This document shows, one piece after another, positions 25,301 through 38,200 of a DNA stretch of 64,000 nucleotides. The number at the start of each line of letters is the position of its first letter. The stretch's first letter is position 1. The translations under genes were made by a program, and so were the position numbers. Location of the stretch: positions 7,435,808 through 7,499,807 of the forward strand of contig JAKJHU010000039.1 in assembly GCA_022316685.1 (NCBI GenBank). The letters are read 5' to 3'. This DNA comes from Progne subis subis. Lineage: Eukaryota > Chordata > Aves > Passeriformes > Hirundinidae. The notes beneath the pieces were generated by a model. It made no database searches and had not been told where the DNA came from. It saw nothing but the letters and a program-made list of their open reading frames with translations.

Positions 25301-28300
25301 ACCAGACTTGTTTATTATGAACACTGCCCAGATGGGGTCTGAGAACAGCACTACGAGAGGGAGAGGTAGAAGTGGAAGGTGATGTTTAGAGTCAAAAAAA
25401 AAAAAAAATCTGGGAAACAGCCATATGAGTGACTGCTCACCTCTCAAGCACTGGTACAGTGCCAGAAGGGCACAGTTCTTAAGACCTCAAGGGCACAACT
25501 GATGATGAAGTGACTGATGACAGCATAGGTGGTAAGAGTAGTAAACAGAGAACTTTTAATGAAGATCACCAGGAGTGAAAAGTCCTACTTAGCATAAATA
25601 ATCAGAACATCCTGATTCATCACTCTGTAACAAATCTGTATTATCATGGGCTAACAGATGTGGGGTAGATTTAAAGTGGAAGACTTTTTACAAGCCCTAC
25701 AGTAATCCTAGGAAAATATGAGCCTTTCTGCTACAGCATTTCATTCTCCCTAAAAATCTTACCCATGAGGGAAGTATGCATCATTGCCAAGATTACTGCA
25801 GTCCATACAGGTCATGGCTGGGTCTGTCCTGTTGGATTGGATTGGTTTGGCCTGACCTGCTGGTTTACTTTCTACTGGAGTGCAGATCTTAGCCTGCCAA
25901 CAGCTCACTACAGTGCCTGCCAGCATCTGGTGCAATGGCCACACAAATGCAAAACCCAACTGACAGTCAACAAAGTCAAAGCAGGTAGGAGCTGATATCA
26001 CATTTTCCTTCAGCCAAACCACAGCATACAAACAACTACAGACCAGCAACTCAGAAACACACACTGATCCTGTAGGCCTCATACACCATAGGATAAAAAT
26101 CCCAGTACTGACATGGTTTGTAATGTCTATTTCTGATTACAAGACTATTAAGCTGCTTTATCCAGCCCAGCAATCCAAAGGAGAATCTGTGTAAGTCCTG
26201 ACTTTCTGGAATATCAAGTGCTGTATGCTAATACACCTGAAAAGAAGGAAAGTGAACTAAAATCTGCTCAACTGACCTGTTAGGGCTTACAGTTTATTAA
26301 CTGCTGAAGAAAATTAGCCACCACGAGTGACTAATCTAATAGTGACTATCACAAGAACAAATACTAGGCTTAGCTACCATCTGCATTACCATCTACATGA
26401 AAATAAGCATAGTCAGTCAGTCATTGATAACTTAGGTTCTTAGTACTCCCTGCACAACCATGTTCCATTTGCCAGTTCAATCAGATTTTTAAATAGTTTT
26501 AATCTCCATGGAAATTTGCTAGCTACTTTGACACAACTCCAGCCTTCAGTGCATGACTGGAGCTGCCTTCCAATGTCTGTATTTTACTGTGGTCAACTCA
26601 GAAGGCACTAAAAATACGGTGACAACCACAGCTTTAAGTGAGTCTACTTCAGATAAAAGCTTCATATCACCCAGAGAAATTATTGGTTGCTACAAGAGGT
26701 CCAGAAACTATCCCACTCTGTCCTCCTCTGGGCAGCTCTACCACAAGATTCTTCTTTGCAAGTACTGGCAACTCTTACCAAATTACAACGAAGTCTCAAG
26801 TCAGAAACACAAACTTAATGAGACAGTAAAAGTCAATCCATAACATGAAATGCAGCAGATGGGTAAGCAAGCTGGATTTACAAAACTAAAACCTCAAAGG
26901 AAAGTCCTCAGTGCTCATGGGGACACTTCCTATTAATCCTATATATCAGCAGCTGTAACAGCCAAACCATTCTTTAAGGCAGCCCCAGCTGGGGAATATT
27001 GCTATTCCAAGGTGTTTTACAGACATCTAAAAACACATCCTGCCCCAAAAACATGGCTAAGTAGAACAGTGCAAATCAAATGCAGTATTGTTACATCCTT
27101 CAAACAGACTATGCTACACTCAGCATTTTCTTCAGCAGACAGAACCATAAATGAGGATCTGATGATACATTGTACTACACGTACCAAATGCTACAGTGAT
27201 GATTCAAAGGAAGTCTCGATGATAAAGGCCTATTACAATCGTGCAGCCTTCTTCAGGGTTTGCTTTTCTTTTAAAAATATCACACCCTGGTTTGACCACT
27301 CATTAAACCGAATTACCAATGACAACTAAGCCACGAAACAGGACTCTATGACTATTTACCACCCGTACTTCAATTTTTCTCCAACTACTTCATGCAATCT
27401 TTAAAAGGCTGAATGTTTTTACCCTGCTTATAGATCACCCTTTCATAAGCATTCTACAGAAAAAGTGTCTCTGAACACAAATTTGAGTTTTCTCTTTGGA
27501 TGGCACCACAGCAAGGTCTGTAATGTTCTGATTTAATTGAAAGAGACTATTAACCAGACTTATTTTGCCCTGTTCCATCAGACTGCTGATGCCTTGTGTC
27601 CCTGCTTTCCACCTCACTGGGCTTTTTCTCTTCCCTTATAGATCAGTGTGCAATTTATTGGACTCAAAATCCTTCACCTGTATATATAGGATGTGAATGG
27701 ACACACTGGTACAGTAAATGTATTTTGTACTTGTTTGAGCTCCTTCTTTGACCTCAAGACAGGTGGGAGTTTGGTGCTCAACAATCACAGACAGCCTGTC
27801 TGTTCTGTCAAGGTATTGATAAATCCCCTGTGCCATCCAGGCTGTGATATACCCAAAAGTTTCTAACAAGAATTTCTCACAAGATAACCACCAACTGCTC
27901 CATAACTCTCTGGGCTTTAGGCTCACAAGAGGAAGAGCTCTCAGCAATCTCTACTTTTCTTTCTCCCAGCATGATGGAGAGCTCACTGGGCATTTAAGCA
28001 GCTCCTTCGATGGAAGAATAACTCCACCCCAATTAATCATGTCCTACACCTCTTGCTGTGCTTCTAGTCTTATCTGCAAGCTTCAGGATGCCTCTTCCAA
28101 ACACCTGTTTTGCTGCTGGCTCCTTCCCATGGTCTACAGGAAGTTCCAGTACATCTGAGCATGATCAATTTTCCCTGGTTTCAGTGATTCCTCATTAGTC
28201 TTCCCTATTCTACCTCTCCCCCTTTTTCCCCCCTATTCTACCATTTCAGCAGCATTCCTGATATTCATTTACCAGCTTTTGCTGTCCAGTGATTCTTGCA

Positions 28301-31126
28301 TCTGTTTGAGTGAACAAAAAAATGGAGCCTTGGCCAGCTAATCCACCTCCACAGTATGATGGAGGAGAAAAATACTCAATTTCCAGAAGGGTCTCACTCC
28401 AGAAGGTAAGCCCTCACTGTTGATTAAAATAAGAAAGTATTAGCTTCTTGCAGAAGATCTTGGATCACTCCCAGCCAATGCACTAGGCTGACCATGCAAG
28501 TACAGCAAAATCCCATTTCTACTTCACAAAGTTTTATCAATTAAGATTATTAAGAAAAAGCCACAAACCTCCCACAATTTAAACAACTAAGCTGTCAGAA
28601 TCAGTAATGTAGACAACGTTATACCAAGAGCAAAATCATTTTACCAGCACTGTTACTCCTCCCAGGGTCCTGCCTCAAGCTTCACCAGAAAAGAACTCCA
28701 GTCAAACTTTCTTATCCTTTAGCTATAGTCAATACTTTCCATAAGCAGATTAGTCTTGTGTATTCTGTGCCTTCCCTGAGGAAGAACTTTCTAAGTTCAC
28801 ATGCACCATTCTACAAGTAATTTTCTTTTTTCGTTCTTAGTAATTTCCTTGTCATTTGTGAAAAGGAAACCTCTTTTCCACCAACTACTTCTAAGCTTTA
28901 AAATAATAAATTTAGACAAGTTTGCTTATATATTTTGAAATTCTAGATGAAGTCAAAGATATATTTTTATATATCTGCAAGGCAAGATGAAGCCCATAGC
29001 AGATGTGTAAGCAAAAATGTATTAACTGACATATTTTAGAAACCATTTTATTCTAGGCTTGACAGAGCTCAAAAGGTGTGACAACATGCTGGGTTTCTAA
29101 GAAGTCAATCACCATCCATATTCCCTACTGTTTGAATCTGCTAGGTATTGTTTCAGGTCTATGATTCTGTATTTCATTTTTCTAACAAAATTTTCATTGT
29201 ATTTTTTGTTCTATTTTGTTCTATATTGTATTTTCATTGTTCTAACAAAATCAGCACAGAATTTTGTATGAAAATCCCCTGCACATTTATGTGACAAGAG
29301 CAGAGAATTTCAGCAGACATTGTTCTCTACTAGAAAAGGTGTTAATGCATGAATAGCCACAATTTCAGTTTATTTGGGAAACATGGTGATGACTGTCATG
29401 TATTAAAGATTAGAATCTGACCTTACATGATCTCTCCCACCATCAGCTATGTGCTAAGAATTCAGTTTTTCTTTGAAAATGTAAGAGAACAATATTTTTT
29501 TCTGTCTTTAAAAAAGAAGAAAACCAGGGATAAAGAAAAATTCTTTTTCATTCTGTAGAGATTACAGATATTTAAATAAAACATTCTCCAAGGAGAATTA
29601 TTATCTCACAGACACAATAGTAGAGAAGGATATTACGAGTTTTCCCCAGAGTCACACATATTTGTCAATCTTTATTCCTCTGCATATTTAACTTAATTGC
29701 CACAAATGGTGATTATAACCCACCCTTTTGTTATCAAGAACATAGTTCAGGAAGGAACAGATGGCAATACAACAGACTTACTTGCCTTTTTATTTTTAGA
29801 ATGCTATCCCATACATGTCTGGATTTTTAGATCAATAGTCCAGCAGGCTACAGACTCTTGGTTATTACAGATTTTAGATACGGTGAGCCCTCCATCTTAG
29901 TTTCCCAGCTGTTTTACTACAATTTTGACCAAAGTCATGCATTCTTTCAAAGCTTCACACTGCTGATCCAACTTCCCAGAGAGAAACTACCACATGGATT
30001 ATAGGGATTCCTTTTCAAATAGACCTGGACTCAAGATCACTACATTACTCCAGAGCATGGGCCTTGCCCAAACCTAGGAAAAATATGGCATTCAATCACA
30101 AAGCAAAGCACCACAGTGCTGCCTCTTGTCTTTCAAAACAAAATTACAAATTTAACACTGTCACTTCTTCCAGAATCCTGTTTGTTACGATAATAATACT
30201 GGATTAATGATGTTAATGCTCTCCTCCTCCCTTTTTTTTTTCCTTCTAAAATACTGGGAAGGAAAAAACATATTTCAGCATGTGCCTAGCAATCATGATA
30301 TTGAAAAAGCTACCAACATTCAAATGTTTCCTTAGATACAGTTTACCTTATTGTGAATTGATTCTACCATCTGTTATCATCATAAATCATTTTTTTCACT
30401 GTACATCTTTACATCAAAGCATTAGTCAAGAGTGGGGCTGCATTATGCCATATACTGTGCACAGCACCCTGCCCTACAGAGCCTGGCAGATAAACTATAG
30501 CAGAGAAAGAAAACAACAGGAAAATCTTACTCTATCAGCATTAATGGGATTCTATACATACAAATACTTTTCTTTACAGATTTGCATATTTGAGTCCCAC
30601 CACCTCACCAACACGCAGTCTCCAGCGACAATAAAATGTTATGGTAAATACACTGAAAAATCCACTTCCTCTTGTGGACAAATTGCTCCACTTCCTGCTG
30701 AGAACAACCCAGGTACTGACAATACGAAGTTTTGTCCAAATATCTTTGGATAAAGCCCTTTGACAGTTTCCAGGCTCAGCTACCAAAGGCTTAACTGACA
30801 GTTTTAGAGGACCTGCATTAGGCTGCAAGGTATCATGAGGCTTGACACTGACCTTCCTCCTCTTAGCATGCCAGCACCTGGATCAAATCTTCTGTATTCT
30901 GAATGATTCAGCCTAACTAAACAAAACCAAACCCACAGAAGCAGAACAAATTACCAGCATTCCAAAATCAAGGGTCTCAGTTGCTTACCAATACTACCTT
31001 CTTTTACTTTATTTCCTCACTTCATTCAAACACACATTTTTTCCCAAAGAGCAGTAAGAAGCAGCACTCTCCATTCACTTCAGAGGAGAGCTTTCTGTTG
31101 TTCTAAGTGCAGTGCACCAAACTTAC
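22392..31126 (-). other. NUBPL: NUBPL intron 10 (equivalent), 8.7 kb
   Basis: This intron lies between the GDIPL exon and the terminal exon. It is bounded on the minus strand by gtaagt and tttttgcag. No internal exon, RNA gene or recognised full-length repeat was seen. Open frames in it are short and lack family resemblance. A small duplicated T-rich stretch lies at 29170-29252. Confidence 0.85.
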
Positions 31127-31209
31127 AGCATCACTCTGAGGCTGAGACACCACAACAGGCTGCCCCGAATCACACGTCTCCCGTATATTAACGTTCAGTG
31201 GAATGTCTC
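31127..31209 (-). CDS. NUBPL: NUBPL exon 10 (equivalent)
   Basis: This 83-bp minus-strand exon completes a glycine codon and reads [20 protein letters not shown] then SQPQSDA. The GDIPL...IRE...D.G.P segment is a well-conserved C-terminal block of Mrp/NBP35 proteins. The exon starts at the second base of the glycine codon. This matches human c.815, the first base of human exon 10, whose branch-site variant c.815-27T>C is a known complex I deficiency allele. The donor is gct|gtaagt. The acceptor tggtatttttgatgcag has a purine-interrupted pyrimidine tract. The exon ends in phase 0, as in human. Confidence 0.96.
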
Positions 31210-32900
31210 CTGCATCAAAAATACCAAGAAACACATGTGAAAACCTAGTATTTCTTAAATGTTTCCTTAAAAGAACCCTAAAGCAACTTGAAATCCAATT
31301 CCCATTCAGCATACTCTTTGAATTGCTTTATCTCCAAAAATTAGCACTTAAAACAAAAATTGTCTGCAGTATAGTTTCCTTACATCTACAATAAATAACG
31401 CCAAACATATTCTGGGTTTTTCGTTCTCTGAATAGAAAGGACCAGGCTTTAGTCATTTATTAGAGAAGGAAGGACTTTTTGCCTCAAACTCATAGAAAAA
31501 TACAGGCTGACATCTGACTTATTTTGTTTACATGAAACAAATTGCCTGAGTGTTAGGCAACCATTCATCATGCAACTTACTGTTCAGCCTATCTCCTCAT
31601 TGTAAGTTCTTTTCAGTGCTGTTTTAAGATTTTAATCACTGTTCAAAGACTTCTTTGAATACTTAATTTCCAAATAATAGCATTTGTTATTGTCCTTATT
31701 AGGCCTTGGATCCAATTCAAAGGTGGACAACTATTCAGCTCATTCTTCTTTCCAACAGAAATCTTCTTTATATTCTGCTTTTATATTGAGCAGGGAACTG
31801 TCAGAGAGGAAGGGAACAATCTAAAGGAGAATCAATTAGCAGCCCTATTTCATTCTGAGACATACTTTCAGAAACACAGATTTCACCACTACAAAAAACT
31901 TGGAGATTCCTATGTTTAGTTCACTGCCACATAAGTAATTCTGAAGTGAACTCAGAAGACCAACTTTCTTTTACTGGAAGACCCAGCTACATTTTACATT
32001 TTAGATAGATGAACACAGGACAGCCTGCCTTAGTTCAATCCTGACATATCAGAAACAATGTAAGTTTTATTCATACATTTTAGCAACCTGATTTAACCCA
32101 AACCAAGGCCAGTGTCAATTACTGAGATTCAATGTATTTGGAAAAAGAAACACTTAAAAAATTGTATGAAAATTGACAAAGCTAAAGAAATAAAACAGAA
32201 CACAAAGCAAGTAGGAATACAAACAAAAACAAACGAATAGTAAACACAAAAACTTTGGCTCCATGATTAGCGTGCTGAATCTTCGAAGAACTATTTTATT
32301 ATTTAGGATAATTACATTTCCTTCAATTTTTTTCTCTTATTTATTTCAGTCACGAATAAATTTGGGTATAATACTCTGTTCAGGTATTAATTTAAAAAAA
32401 AAAATCCAGGGAGTCCTCTAGAAGTTTTCTAACCATAAACATTCTTAATTGAATAACAGTAACTTTGTAAATCTCGCTGACGTTCACTTTCAACTCTTAT
32501 TTTATGTAGACTAATCTTCTCTTTTTTCCTAAGGATGTTCTGTTAATGAAAAAATTCTTCTTCATTATCAGCTTAATAACAATCTCCAATAATTACAAAA
32601 GAGCAGACTCTCTCTTTTCCTCCTCAAACTTACAAACATATGCTAGCACTAAAGGAGCATAACAGGACTTGTAAGAACAGAAGTGCAGTCAGGAGACAAA
32701 GAAAAATGCACTATAATTTAAAAAAATCAAAAATGTATCATTTAGGCAGAAGACATCAAAACCATCTGCATAGCTGTTTGAGTGATAAGGGTTTGAGGAA
32801 AATAAAACTTTTGCACTATTCTTCACTACCCAATGTGATGGGAACTTTTCTTCCTAAGTTTTTCTGATATTAACAACTACCACTGACTACAAAGAAAGAG

Positions 32901-32942
32901 TAATTTAAATTGTAGGAAGAATAATTTAAACTGTAGGAAGAA
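32901..32942. repeat. Two-copy tandem duplication, 21-bp period
   Basis: The unit taatttaaa(t/c)tgtaggaagaa occurs twice in direct succession with one difference, inside NUBPL intron 9. Confidence 0.9.
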
Positions 32943-34382
32943 AAACCAAAGGCTTAAAAATCTGGCAGTCATTGCCAATGGTCAGGAACCAGATGGTGTA
33001 AAAAAAAAGCCATGAATTGCAAGGGTCAGGATGGAACACACAGAAATTATCTATGTATCATGTATACCAATGGCATAGCTTTCTGGTCACAGTTACAGCC
33101 CTCAAACTTCAGGAAAAAAATTTCAGAGATGGGGAGAGAAAAATCAGCACAAAGTGTCTCTCCCAGACCTTGTCACATTTTCCTTTAGAGAACAGTAGAA
33201 GACAATGAAAAGTATATTAAATAATGGACTACACTTGAAAGTATCCTGGCAACTGCTAATTGTCTTCTGTCATAAACAAAAATAAGGTATTCAGTAATAC
33301 TAATGACAGCCAACACTGAGCAAGTGAAAGGACGACACTTTTTACTCCTGCACACAGTTAGCTTGCGGAATTTGTCAGAAGTTGAGTGACAAACATCTTG
33401 CTGGGTTTCCAAGGAGGACTAGGTGCTTATCTAAACAAGCAGAACAGCCATAGATGTCCAAAAATATAGGCAAAATAAATTTAGAAATACTAATTTTAAA
33501 TATATGCACTTTACAGATATATATTCAAAAATATGTTCTAAGGTTTTTGTGCAGAATTCAAGTAATACTGAGATAAAACTTCCATTTGGGATGGATTAAC
33601 GTAAAATCTGTAAGCAGTAATTCTTGCAATACCATATGGTATTATTATGTAATGGTCATCCCTGGAAGGAGGAGCATACTAATCAGATCAAGTACTGTAA
33701 TTCTATATTTAACCCTTGGGGCAGTATTCTTCATCTTAGCCTGGTTTTGCATCGACAGTTTGAAGTTAAACTTCACTCTGTTTTATTTTGTACATCTCAT
33801 CCATCCCCTGCTAAATCTGTACATCTCTCACATCACTCCTAATTCAATCCAATCACAATCAGTTCTGCACTCTTAGGAAATAACAAAAACCACCTACGGG
33901 ACCAATGGCACGCTACATCGTTTGTGCCTCTTTATCTAAATGCATGTTTGATTCAACTACTTGCAGAGCATTTGCATCCATCCACATAACCCAGGGCTGT
34001 AGAAGTCCCCTTGGGCTCTGATCACAACTCATTATATAGTCAGAAAACTAAAAGATAGCCCAAAAGCACGTCTTTAATTATCTATTGCCTTGCTATCTTA
34101 AGTCTATGTCAGACCTTGATGTTTCTGTGTTGATCTTCCTAAGTGAGCTTCCTGGTTCTTTTTAATGAATTAGCTATGGAAAATCATTGAGATAATTAGA
34201 GTAATACATGGAAACACATCATTAGCACACGCAATTACCCCATTTACCAACTTAATTACGCGGTGTTTTATTCTTTACTTACAGCGCAGGTTGAACCATG
34301 CCTTTTTAAATCAGTAATGTATGTTTTAAAGATCCATGTATATTTCAGCCTACAGGCATGATAGATAGCTTAATCATAAGCT

Positions 34383-34720
34383 AATCATAGAATAGTTTCA
34401 GTGGGAAGGGACCTTAAAAATCATTTAGTTCCAGCCCCCCTTCCATGGACAGGGACACCTTCAAGTAGAGCAGGTGGCTCAGAGCCCCATTCCACCTGCC
34501 CTTGAACATTTTCAGGAATGGAGCACCCATAACTCTGGACAGCCTGTGCCAGTTCCTCACAGTAAAGAATTTCTTCCTAGTATCTAATCTAAATCTACCC
34601 TCCTTCAGTTTTAAGTAATTCTCCATTGCCCTATCAACGTCTGCCTTTGTAAAAAGTGTCCAGCTTTCTTTTAAAACCCATTTAGCTACCAGAAGGCTGC
34701 TATAAGGCCTCCACTGAGTC
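34383..34720 (-). mobile_element. CR1 LINE, 3'-end fragment
   Basis: Read on the plus strand this is the complement of a typical avian CR1 3' end. It shows aatcatagaatag (remnant of the terminal ATTCTATG repeat), then 'gggaagggacctt', 'ccatggacagggacacctt', 'cagagccccattccacctg', 'cttgaacatt', 'agtaaagaatttcttcct', 'atctaatctaaatctaccct' and 'agaaggctgctataagg' in consensus order. The element is therefore on the minus strand and 5'-truncated, as most CR1 copies are. It holds only the 3' UTR and the very end of the coding part, with no intact reverse transcriptase. It is the strongest sign that the host is a bird or other sauropsid. Confidence 0.93.
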
Positions 34721-35141
34721 AATACGTAAAAACTCATTTCATTTAAATTAAATAAATGAAAAAACATTTATTGATATTACTGGACAGAGTTTAGGTCTGT
34801 CCTAAGACTAAATAGAATTTTTGGTTATTTTTAAAAAATGCTATATAGCTAACTACATAATGAATTTCAGGTAATACAGCACACTGATATCAAAACACTT
34901 CAAACTTACATTATTTGTAAATACAAAGACTTAAGACGCAACTTCAAGAATTTTCATATGCAGTCAACGTCACCATTACAAGACTGAAAAGGAACAGAGC
35001 ATACTACTTTTAAGTTCCATTATACCTGAAAATGGTCTGAATACAAAGTAATCTAAGATTATGCACTTTCATTGGTGAGTTAATGTTTCATGCATACCAT
35101 TAAATTTTTCTTCAAAAATAAAACCATTTCCATATTCTTAC

Positions 35142-35262
35142 CCAAAATATCCAATCCAAGGGTTTTTGCCAGATCTCTTACACCATCAGCTCCAAAAATA
35201 TGTGTCTCATGCTTACATTTGGGACATTGGAAAACACTCATATTTTGAACCAGTCCTAAAAC
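35142..35262 (-). CDS. NUBPL: NUBPL exon 9 (equivalent), CPKC iron-sulfur motif
   Basis: This 121-bp minus-strand exon encodes [20 protein letters not shown] followed by [20 protein letters not shown] and the first base of the next glycine codon. The CxxC pair (CPKC) is the conserved cysteine motif with which NUBPL/NBP35-type proteins bind a bridging iron-sulfur cluster, and both cysteines are intact. The acceptor is ctttgacag and the donor tgg|gtaaga. A length of 121 starting in phase 0 equals human c.694-814 exactly. No frameshift or stop is seen. With the exon before it, this covers most of the C-terminal half of the ATPase domain. Confidence 0.97.
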
Positions 35263-38200
35263 CTGTCAAAGGAAAGGAAAGTGTGTTCAAACCAAGCGCT
35301 GGTATTTCCATTATTCATCTCTGATAATATAGAAAAAATATCTACTAAGAACAAACACAGAGCAGTTATTTAAAATAAGAATCAGACTCATTATCAGCTG
35401 TTATTGTCCTCTCAGTGGCACCATCATCTGTGCATTATTTCAATTTTTACATCTCTCGAAGACTAACAGCCTTATTTGTAACAAAAAGTACTTCCTGCAC
35501 AAACATAACTTGCAAAGAACTCTCCCTGCCAGTAATTCAGGTGGTCTCTAGTTACTAGACAAGGAACATATCCACTATGCTAATGAAGCATGTCTAGGAG
35601 GAAACAGTAATGTTCAAATGTGACCAACAAATATATTTAATTAAAAGTGAATGTACATCTTCTGGCACTGAACTTAAAATAAAAAGGTGTATTATTTAAA
35701 ATATCATAATAAAAGTTTCCTTAGCTATAAGCTGAAATTTATCAAAAGATGGTCACCTGTTTTTTCTATACAACCATCAAGTATATTTGCTACATCTCCC
35801 TTTACTTATGTAAAACTCTAAGATGGTTTAAAGCAAGGAGCATTTTAAGAAATAATGATGTTTTTAAGAAAATTTATCTACTTCCAATTTAACACCTCAA
35901 ACTGACTTTCCCCCTTTTCTACTCTCTCCCAGAGACTGTCAGAGAAGCAAGAGGAACAAGATTCTATTCACTGGCACATTATTACAAGTAATTTTATCAT
36001 CCAGTTCTCAAATTAGTGGAGACACGAAATACTACATGTCCAAGGGTACAAGGGCAAGGACAGTAAAAAGGGACCTGTACAGCCACAGCCTTCTACTGAT
36101 GACCTCTAAGCAGGCATTCATCCTGCTCTCCCCCAAAGTCAAGTCATGGAGTTTTTACCCTGTTAATAAACTGAAGAACACTGAAAGGAGTGGTTTTTGA
36201 CAAAAGAAAAATATTACTTTCACTAGGATATAAGGGAGGCCATTTTGAAAGTACGCAGGGCAGGGGGAAAAAGTAATTTGAAATTTAAACTTTAATTAAT
36301 ACATTTTCAGGTATCCTGGGGTTTGAACTTTCTGTTCTCTTCAAAGTACTCATACAACATTTATGATTCAGCAAATTTTTCAAAGAAAAAACTATGTTGT
36401 CTATTATTGTTTTGTGAATAGTTAAGCATTATTACAGATGTTTTGTTCATATTTTAATAACCTAGTAACCAAGAAGTCCTTCAGCCAATGCAAAAGCAAA
36501 TGCTGAGATACAGCTGTAGCTCCAATGCTTCTTTAGAGGCTTTATACACTGTCCTTTTTATGTTTCTATTTAAACAAACCTTACTACAAGCAAATGACAT
36601 TTCATCATTACACAATAATTTTAATTTTTCAGTGCTGGTCCTGTTTGTCAGCCAATAAATAGTGCATATTTAATAATATATAATTTAGTCTTCTGGAATA
36701 TAAAGATACCACTTAAAAATACTAAGTATAATATAGAGTATTTGCAAACACACAACTTTACTGCTGAAGTGTATTTTTACTATGCATATTTCTGCACAAA
36801 TATTTACAGAAGGGAGCTCCTTATGACCTTCAGAGCTTTTAAATCTACAAAGTCTTTGCTAATGCAGTCAGTAATAACCCTCATTTCCCTGCTCAAATAC
36901 TTCTAATAGCTTCAAAGCAGCTGTTACTGTCTACACAAACTAATCCATAAGCTGTGTGTGAATTCTACTCCAGCCCTTGGTGAGCTTGGCAAATGTGGCT
37001 CAGGAATGACATGAAAGCTTGTATGCACCACAATACAGGAGCTAACCTATGGAAGCAGCATGAAGCTGCATTCCATTTAGTCTAATCATTATTTTAAATG
37101 GTGAAAAGGCATCTGGCAAGAAATAACAGGAAATGAAGAACTCTTTCATTAAGAGTTATCTGCACACAGTTTCTAAATGTTTACATAGTTCTTGTGCTCA
37201 GCTAACTTTCGGTTACACAATAAATCAAGCTGAAGCCCAAATATACAGCCTTCTAAGTTAAAGAAAATACAGTGATGAAATGAAAGCTCTCTGTATTTAC
37301 ATTAGGAGACAATTCCTGAGAAACCCACTTCAGTCATTCACTGTACTTAAGGACTGATGGTGCTGAGGTCTGACTTGAGTCTGATGGGGACTGAAGTGAC
37401 CAGGCTTACAGTTCCTCTGCTATCAACTTCCTGTGTGACCAGTCAGTCACTCCACATTGAAGTGCTTCAAGTAAACACGCACAATATTTTTGTCTTCCTC
37501 CCTTTCATCTTATAATGAGCAATTTCTGCCTCCAATATTGGCTCCAAAAATGAAGCCATAATCATGGCTGGTTGCTCTGGATGCTTCAGAAATACCAGTA
37601 AGAACATAGCAAACAAGCCATTTTAGTACAACTCAGAAAGAAATACATAGCTGAGTTTATCTAAGCAGTTTTTTGAAACCTGCAAAATCCATAGCATAAC
37701 CTTCCAATTCAAGGAAACTCCAGAACAGTTGCAGATTTAACTAAAACCTTGTCTTTTCTTTCAGGGATATGATTGATAAGAAACTATAATGAACTGAATT
37801 CAGCCTCAGCAGGTGGAAATAGGCAGGGTTTTTTTCCTAAATATTCAAAATTATTCACTTGGAGTGACCCTTAGGAACGCAAGAAAACATTGCCTAAACT
37901 CGCATAACAGACAAGAACCTTGAAACTTGTGATAGGACTCCGCAACACTTTGCAAATTCCTTCTTTACTGTAAGTGTAGGTGTGCTCCACTACACAAGAG
38001 ATGTCACTCCTCTTTTAATTATTATGTCCTAAGATTGAAAATATGAATTTTGCCCTGTAATCCTCGTTTTAATGCTGACTCTCCTTGACAGATTTTCATT
38101 GGCTCCCTTCAGTCATTCTATTTCAGTTTCAATAAAGGACAAAGAACATTAACAATCTTGACTTTACTGTGGTAACACTGTGTGTGTCACTTAAGTCTTT

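Larger units (their letters stand above)
31210..35141 (-). other. NUBPL: NUBPL intron 9 (equivalent), 3.9 kb
   Basis: This intron lies between the CPKC exon and the GDIPL exon. The donor is gtaaga. It contains the minus-strand CR1 fragment at 34383-34720 and a 21-bp tandem duplication at 32901-32942. Nothing else recognisable was seen. Confidence 0.85.

Noticed and set aside
30280..30753. 157-codon plus-strand open frame, the longest in the window
   Set aside because: It lies in NUBPL intron 10 on the opposite strand. Composition is ordinary for AT-rich intron, no motif or family is recognisable, and one frame of this length is not surprising in 64 kb.
33628..33643. 16-bp perfect palindrome around ccatatgg
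   Set aside because: Short and AT-rich, with no neighbouring element that would give it meaning.
34414..34767. 117-codon minus-strand open frame
   Set aside because: It lies across the CR1 3' end fragment (34383-34720) and is not a gene.
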